Below the pieces are notes generated by a model that was not told the origin of the DNA, ran no database searches, and was given only the letters and a program-made list of their open reading frames with translations. Source: Chloranthus sessilifolius (lineage: Eukaryota; Streptophyta; Magnoliopsida; Chloranthales; Chloranthaceae). Taken from it: DNA of 64,000 bases. Below are positions 57,346-64,000 of the stretch, in pieces (within the stretch, counting starts at the first letter, position 1; the number at the start of each line of letters is the position of its first letter). The DNA lies in NCBI GenBank assembly GCA_021018995.1, contig CM037586.1, positions 147,974,060 through 148,038,059 on the forward strand, given 5' to 3'. The translations under genes were made by a program, and so were the position numbers.

Positions 57346-58341
57346 TTTTTTTTTTTTTTTTTTTTAAATGCGAAAAATGCCCATATCTATATGAAAAACA
57401 AACACTGATCGAAAAAGAGACAGATGTGACAACTGTTACACCACCTATTCATAAACAAGGAGCATCAATAGTCAGAATAGAGCTATATCAATAATAAGGT
57501 CACATAGCCACAAGCATTATTGTAGAAACCAACAAAAATATCTCATGAAGAACCAATAAACTCTCATTGTCACACATGCAAGTTTAGCTATAGACAGACA
57601 CTAATAAGTGAGAACCTAACCAAAGCATTGCTCAGAGGTAGATTAAGGATGAAAAATATAATAGCTAGATACATATTGCCCTTGCCTCTCCTACGAGACG
57701 CGAATGTAGGCACAATGCTTATGTGGGTAAGACGCTCGGCAAGGCCGTCCACCCGGCTCGTAGTGGGTAGCTCTCACAATATAAAAACACACACTCATGG
57801 AGTGTACCCCAGAAATTGTCTTTACCACTTGACAATCTTAGTCCAAAATTTTTAAAAACAGGAAGGACACACTCATGGGGCAAGATAAATAACACACACA
57901 ACACACTACCTTATAATTTTAATTCGTCCAGACTAATAGAGGCTATCTCACACAACCTGCGGAGTGATACACTAACTTACACTAATTAGGTGCGTATTGT
58001 GACCACCACCACAGTAAGGAGAGCTTCACAAAACTATATGAGATACATGAGCCAAAAAGTCACTCGAAGTGCACACCAACAGATAAACTGAACAAACACT
58101 AGACAATGGGAGTACACGACTTCATGAGACAATAATATAGTGAGAGCCCACAACCATGTGAAACAAAAAAACCAAACACATCAACAGCAAGGTTCTGACA
58201 CACAAAGACAACTCACAAGTCATTAAAGATAACGTAACAAACGCATAATATCAATCACAAATTCCATCAGAAGCAAATAAGAATATAAGCAACATTAAGA
58301 GAAATGAGCAGTAAAACAATATAAGTGACTAAAAACAAACA
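57346..58341 (-). other. Spacer between pol and the env-position region
   Basis: About 1 kb of AT-rich DNA downstream of the pol stop with a T run at 57338-57365. No ORF of note; a part near 57716-57790 is less AT-rich. Confidence 0.5.
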
Positions 58342-61300
58342 CTAGTAGAACGAAGGAAAAAAAAGACATGCAACTACCAACAAAGCAACAACACAAAAAA
58401 AGAAAGGACCACAGACTCTACTCAAGACAACATAGACAAATAGATTTGCGAAGATATTCAATCGGGTAACATCTAGAGGTTTTGTAAGAATATCGACTAG
58501 TTGACGTTCGGTGTCTATATGAGTCAAAGAGATCACCTTGTCCTCAACGAGCTCACGAATGAAATAAAAATGAATGTCGATATGCTTAGTGCGAGAGTGT
58601 TGAACCAAATTTTCAGAAATACAAATTGCACTAGTATTATCACAATGGAGAGTAATCACATCTTGATCAATCATATAATTTTGAAGCGTTTGCTTCATCC
58701 ATAAAATTTGAGTACAACAACTCCCAGTAGCAATATACTCAGCCTCAGTAGTAGATAGAGATGGAAGACTTTTTCTTGCTAAACTAAGACATGAGGTAAT
58801 TTTCAATGTAAAAGTAACCACCACTGGTGCTCTTATGATCATCCACATTTCCGGCCTAATCGGCATCAGAAAAATAGGCAACAAAAGATGAAGTATCAAA
58901 TGGGTACCAAAGACCCAAACTAGACGAGCCATTCATATAACGGATAACATGCTTAACACACTTCAAATGAGATTCACGAGGTGAAGCCTGATAATGAGCA
59001 CACAACCCAACACTAAAGGCAATATCAGGACGGGTGGCAGTCAGATAGAGCAAACTCCCGATCATACTACGATACAAAGTGTTGTCCACCTCCACTCCCA
59101 CAACATCTTTAGAGAGTTTAGAGGTAGTGCTCATGGGAGTCCGAGCATGCTTACAGTGCATAAGCCCAAATTTATTAAGCAACTCACATGCATACTTGGA
59201 TTGAGAGATGAAAATGCCGAAAGAACATTGCTAAATTTGCAACCCAAGAAAGCATGTGAGCTCACCAAGAAGACTCATTTCAAACTCAGATTTCATCAAA
59301 TTAGAAAATCATTCAGTTTTGGGCTCATGTGTGGATCCAAACATAATATCATCCACATAAATTTGTGCCACAGTTAAGGCACCATCCTCTCTTAAGATGA
59401 AGAGAGTTTTATCAACTCCCCCTCTATCAAAATCATTTGAAACAAGGAATGTCGTCAAATGTTCGTACCAAGCATGTGGAACTTGCTTTAGCCCATAGAG
59501 AGCCTTCTTCAACTTATAGACATGAAGGGGAAAGTGTGGGTTTTCGAAACCTTTCGGTTGCTCACGTACACTTCCTCCTTCAATAAATCATTTAGAAAGA
59601 CAATTTTAACATCCATTTGAAATAATTTAAAACCAAGATTGCAAGCAATTGACAACATCATTCTAATGGATTCCAATCTAACAACCGGGGCAAATGTCTC
59701 ATGAAAATCAATACCCTGAACTTGGGTATAGCCTTGGGCAACCAACCTAGCTTTATTTTTATGACAATTTCTTTTTCATTCGTCTTGTTCTTAAAAACCC
59801 ACTTTGTCCCAATAACACGAGTGTTAGACGGACGAAGAATAAGATCCCACACATCATTCCTAGGAAATTGAAGTAACTCATCTTGCATGACCAAAATCTA
59901 TTTTTCATCAAGAAGAGCTTCTTTCACATTTTTTGGCTCAATTTGGGATGTGTAGTAAACATTGCAAATAGCATTAGCTATATGCTTCAAGTTACGACGG
60001 GTTTGAAGACCGGCACTTGGATCGCCCCAGATATCACTTGAGGAGTGACTTTTCATGTCTCTAGCATAAGAAGGTTACTTCTTCCTAACACTTAGGAGTT
60101 CCTCCACAATAGGAATGTGAGAGTCATTGTTCACAATGGTAGGACTCTCTTCAACAGGATTAGAAGAGGGAGGACAAGGATCAGAAGTGCGGTGAGGAAA
60201 CAGACTATCTTCACCATTCTCAACAACATGACTAGAACTAGTAAGATCATCAATGACCACATTGTATGATTCCATCAGGGATTGAGTCCTCAAGTTGAAG
60301 ACCCAAAATACTCTACTATTGGAGCATAGCCAAGAAAATTTCCAAGATCACTTTTTGACTCAAATTTTCCCAAGTTATTCCTATCATTCAGAATATAACA
60401 TTGACTCCTAAAAGTCCTAAAATGACTCACTTTTGGTTTCTTATCATTCCAAAGCTCATAGGGTGTTTGATTGGAACCAGGACGCACAAACACCCTGTTA
60501 GAGATATGACAAGCAGTAAAGACAGCCTCAGCCCAAAAATATTGGACCAAATCTTTGGCAGTTAACATGACACAGGCCATCTCTTGAAGGACACGATTTT
60601 TCCTTTCAGCCACTCCATTTTGCTGAGGAGTGTGAGGTGAGGAGAACTCTTGCATAATTCCAAGGGAATTGCAAAAATCATCAAATCTAGAATTACAAAA
60701 CTCACCACCTCTATCACTCTGGATTCGTTTGACATTAAATCCCTTCTGCACTTGACATCGTCTAACAATAATGACAAATTCATCAAAGGCATTTTACTTC
60801 TCTCTCAAAAAGCAATCTAAGCATATTGAGAAAAGTAATCAACCATAACTAAGATATATCGCTTTCTTCCAATACTACTAACTTTCATAAGATCAAGAAC
60901 CCTGAAAGTTACAGTAGTGGAGAGTTTCTTATGAGGCGCTCGAGTTTGCCGAGTTTGCTTGCCCAACTGACAGGCCCCACAAACCGATTCAGATATCTTT
61001 CTTAGTTTGGGTAGGCCTTTGACAATTTCGTCATTAGTAATTTTCACAAGGTCCTTAGTATTCATGTGACCAAGACGACGATGCCACAATTCAAGCTCAT
61101 CGCTAGAAGTCAAAAGGCAACTAGGTTCAGATAGCACATGAAAAGTATAACAATTATCAGACGATCTAATTCCACTTAAAATTTTTTTTCCACATTTATC
61201 AACAATAGAACACCCAGACTTGGTAAAGGTGATGTTCATCCCTTCATCACATAATTGACTTTCAACCCATCAACATAGAAAACATCAGAGAGTTTAGGAC

Positions 61301-61810
61301 ACCCGGGAGTATCAACCACTTCTTTTCCAACAATTTTAGAGCAACCTCTATTTCCAAAAGTGACAGAACCAGATTCATATTTTTCAAGTGAAGAGAAATA
61401 TGACCTATTTCTGGTCATGTGTTTTGAGCACCCACTGTCAAGAAACCACTCAGACAGTTCAAACGCTTGCAGAGCAGTGTGTGCAACCAACACTTTTTCA
61501 GACATTTTCACTTCATCAAATTTCCAAGACTCCTCAACATATAGAGCATAGTAGTGTCATGCTTTTGGCGAAAAAGATCCATTTTTCTAATAGGACACGA
61601 GAGGCTTATATGCCCTTTTCCTTCACAATAGAAACAGATAGGACATTTTTCGCTACTAGCTAAAATACCATGAAGAGGAGTAGGCAAGAGAAGAGGTAGA
61701 GTGGATGACGAATCACAGTTAAGACTCCTTTGGACTTTGGAAACAAAAATCATTTTTTCTCTTTTTTTATTTTTCTCAGGATTGGAGTGATTTAATTCCA
61801 TAAATCCCAA
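58342..61810 (-). pseudogene. pol: Sirevirus pol (protease, integrase, RT, RNase H), broken
   Basis: A zinc knuckle (CFYCEGKGHISLSC near 61620) and the protease with WFLDSGCSKHMT near 61440 are followed by the integrase zinc region (ELWHRRLGHMN near 61090, CGACQLGKQT near 60970). The integrase core has SDRGGEF near 60715 and QQNGVAERKN near 60615, and then CYILNDRNNLGKFESKSDLG near 60390, a Ty1 integrase C-terminal motif. RT parts are TRVIGTKWVFKNK near 59810, [16 protein letters not shown] near 59700 and YVDD near 59350. RNase H has STTEAEYIA near 58745 and LHCDNTSAI near 58650. Frames shift near 61510, 60810, 60290, 59890, 59510, 59300 and 58860, so it is inactive. The stop is at 58342. Confidence 0.92.
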
Positions 61811-61825
61811 TCCAGTTTTATGACC

Positions 61826-63130
61826 CTAACTCCAGCAAGCCTCCCAGGCTTTATGAGAGTCAACCCTAGCATTTTGTAGCTTCCCTAGGGTAATTTTTTC
61901 ATTTGAGAGCTTATTCCTGAGCCTATCATTTTCAACAATCAAACTATTATATTTTGAGTAATACTCGGCTCTCTCAAATTCCAAAAATTTAATTTTATCT
62001 CTTAAGTTTTTTATCTCATCTTCCAAAGATTTAAAATTTTCAATCAAAAAATTGTTCTCAACTTCTTTTAAGACACATGATGACGTGAGAGATGACACAT
62101 CATTGACCAACATTATCTTTTCCTTGTTCAATTTAACACTCACAAGATAGAGTTCATCATAAACTTCAAAGATGTCAACATCATCCAAGTCAACAGAACA
62201 AGTGTGGGAAACACCAGGAGCATCCTCATGAATAGAAGCAACAAATGCTCGAAAACTATGAGAGGCATAAGACTCATCAGAGGAATTCCCATCACTGGTG
62301 TCATCTTCTTTTGTCACAGCCATGGCTTTCGATTTTTCAAAATTTTTCTTCTTGTTGGGACATTCATGAGCAAAGTGCCCATAGCCGCGACATTTAAAGC
62401 ATTGAGTGTTCTCAGATGACTCCTTGTGGGGTTTTGAAGCATTGAGAATCTTAGGTTTCTCATAGGACTTGCCACCACTTTGTTTATTTTTGAAGAATTT
62501 CTTAAATTTTTTTGCAAACAAGACAAGATCCTCATCATCACTACTTTCCCCACCCTCATCATCAATCTTTTTCTTAGAGGACCGAAAAGCCACACTTTTT
62601 TTCTTTTGGTCGACCTGAATCTCAGATTCTTAAGTTTGAAGAGATCCCACAAGTTCATCAATGTTGATCTTGTTAATGTTCTTACTCTCAGAGATAGCAG
62701 TCACCTTAGGTTTAAACCTTTCAGGTAAGGATCTTAAAACCTTCCTGACAATTTTATAAGATGGCATCTCTTCACCAAGGTAGAAAGACCCAGTGATAAT
62801 ATCATTCAATTTAGTATAGAAGTCCGTAAACTTCTCATCATCATTCATCCTAAGATTTTTAAGCTGCGTCATTAGCATTTGTAGTTTGTTAATCTTTACT
62901 TGTGGAGTCCCCTCAAAAGTTGTCTCAAGGATCAATTAGGCATCCCTAGCCACCTCACAGTTACACATTCTTTTAAACTCAGAAACCGTCACAGCTCCAA
63001 AAATGGCATACAAAGTCCTAGAATTATCATTTGCAGCATGTTTTTCTTCATCACTGTAACTATTTGCGGGTTTAATACAAGCGAATACGTCATAGACGCT
63101 CAATTCAGAAAGAATCAATATGAGCGAACC
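61826..63130 (-). pseudogene. gag: Sirevirus gag
   Basis: The gag core includes DEKFTDFYTKLNDIITGS near 62840 and VLRSLPERFKPKVTAI near 62735, then a CCHC knuckle (CFKCRGYGHFAHEC near 62390). A long C-terminal part is predicted to form coiled coils (ENFKSLEDEIKNLRDKIKFL near 62010), typical of Sireviruses. Stops lie near 62934 and 62628. The conserved part begins only about 60 bases from the primer site, so the usual N-terminal residues seem to be missing. The tract of Asp/Ser near 62550 is acidic. Confidence 0.85.
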
Positions 63131-63131
63131 T

Positions 63132-63145
63132 GAGTCTGATACCAA
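63132..63145 (-). other. Primer binding site (initiator Met tRNA) of the Sirevirus
   Basis: The minus strand reads TTGGTATCAGACTC next to the 5' LTR, matching the 3' end of plant initiator Met tRNA at its first 10-11 bases. It lies one base from the LTR. Confidence 0.85.
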
Positions 63146-63146
63146 T

Positions 63147-64000
63147 TGAAATTCCTTCGATCTAAGAAATTTATCAAGTATTCGATTAATTCTGATTAAT
63201 CTAATGATTACACAATATTATGCCAACAATTACCACAACACAAAGAAGCACATGGAAACCCAATCTCTGGGAAAAACCACGGGACCTAAGTCCACAAGCC
63301 AAATCCACTATGAAAACGAAAGATTACAATGAGTTTGAATGATAAATCGGCAAATGTGCATACCATATCCAACCCCAATGCAAATCCACATCCCTCTGCG
63401 GGTCACCTCTATAGCTTTTGATTTGGACGCTTTTCTTTTCTGTTGATGATCACACAACGAACCACCTTGAATCCCACAAGGTTATCAATCACTCACCCTA
63501 ATCTCTAGGGATGACAAACATTCAAAACACTTTGAGCAAAACAAGTTAAATGAAGGTGAAGAAGAAGAAAGGTCTTTGAGTAAAAATCCTTTTTGTAAAT
63601 GCGGGTCACCTCTATAGCTTTTGATTTGTATCCTTTTTGGCTCAAGGAGGAAGAAGCTCTTGTTAGCTTTCTTAAACCCTAATTTTTCAAAATAAGGTTT
63701 TATATTAAAACATCAAAAACCCTAAAATGTGTAAAAAAGATAAAAAAAATCTTTTGACAAAAGTGAAGCTAACTTGTCGAAATGCTGTCCCGATGCTCAC
63801 GGCGCACTGTGACGGCAGCGCGCTGTGACATATATCACAGCGTGCTGCCAGTGTAGGAACAACACACAGAAATAGCAAAAAATAGACTTGGTTTCAAAGG
63901 ATTTTTTCAACACAATTTTAAGGGTAGGTCAAAGGTAATGACTGATAACCTTGATTCACAAAGTAAACCACATCCATCTTGGCACACACATATCCTAAGA
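63147..64000 (-). repeat. 5' LTR of the Sirevirus element, cut by the window edge
   Basis: Homologous to 54222-54987; by alignment with that copy about 50 bases lie beyond 64000. It has an internal duplication near 63596-63635 (GCGGGTCACCTCTATAGC repeated) and a GC-rich hairpin at 63814-63849 with arms GGCAGCGCGCTGTGA and TCACAGCGTGCTGCC, one mismatch. Confidence 0.9.

Larger units (their letters stand above)
54222..64000 (-). mobile_element. Sirevirus-like Ty1/copia LTR retrotransposon, 5' end cut by window edge
   Basis: On the minus strand the order is 5' LTR (63147 to beyond 64000), initiator-Met primer site, gag, protease, integrase, RT, RNase H, an env-position ORF, several G-rich purine tracts and the 3' LTR (54222-54987). 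Integrase before RT is the Ty1 order. Large size, an extended coiled-coil-like gag, an ORF behind pol and more than one AGGGGGAGAT tract fit the Sirevirus lineage. The element is decayed by many frameshifts and stops. It inserted into the LINE at 54221/54222. Confidence 0.92.

Noticed and set aside
1-64000. tRNA, rRNA, organelle-derived or viral insertions
   Set aside because: No cloverleaf, conserved rRNA text, chloroplast or mitochondrial gene or virus-specific protein was recognised on reading both strands; a database search would be more sensitive.

Overview
This window is nuclear DNA of a flowering plant, from an AT-rich, gene-poor, repeat-rich region. The evidence is the set of repeats, all of plant lineages: Athila-type Ty3 elements, a Sirevirus-type Ty1 element, a MULE, a CACTA (En/Spm) element, plant L1-type LINEs, a miniature LTR element and many MITEs and foldbacks. 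The species cannot be named from what is visible. I see no complete host gene, no tRNA or rRNA gene and no CRISPR array. Almost everything is transposable-element sequence, in nested layers.

Layout. (1) 1-21059: an Athila-like Ty3 element on the + strand (element A), whose 5' part lies before the window. Its pol frame (2-3460) is cut by a second Athila-like element on the - strand (element B, 3461-15830), which has two LTRs of about 1.5 kb and a 5-bp GTGAC target duplication. A resumes at 15836 with the last codons of pol, then two accessory ORFs (16488-17654 and 18420-18761), each with its own TATA-like box and an array of paired palindromes upstream, then long 3' non-coding DNA and a truncated 3' LTR. 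(2) 21060-22596: a MULE transposase pseudogene on the - strand, cut at 21060 by the end of A, so the order is B inside A inside MULE. (3) 24-29 kb: MITEs, a long foldback, and a 2-kb TIR element filled with copies of a palindromic GTCAAAGTTTGAC word. (4) 29292-43909: a 14.6-kb CACTA element with intact termini and an AAA target duplication, itself inside a small MITE. It carries decayed TNP2-type and Transposase_24-type genes and captured exons of host genes (14-3-3, a PHD-finger protein, a TOUGH-like G-patch protein and one unidentified exon). (5) 44.4-51.7 kb: a 5'-truncated LINE, minisatellites, MITEs and foldbacks, and a 0.77-kb TRIM-like element. (6) 51760-54221: a LINE ORF2 on the - strand, cut by (7) a Sirevirus-like Ty1 element (54222 to beyond 64000, - strand) with gag, a broken pol and an env-position ORF.

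The most unusual signal is shared by three LTR elements of two superfamilies. Each carries arrays of paired palindromic words that can fold as hairpins, and each uses a different word. In A and the Sirevirus the arrays lie directly upstream of the accessory ORF behind pol; in B they lie in the LTR. In A the paired arms keep complementary ends although the end bases change from unit to unit. The second notable object is the CACTA element: its captured exons keep splice sites and codon phase, so a chimeric in-frame transcript can be predicted.
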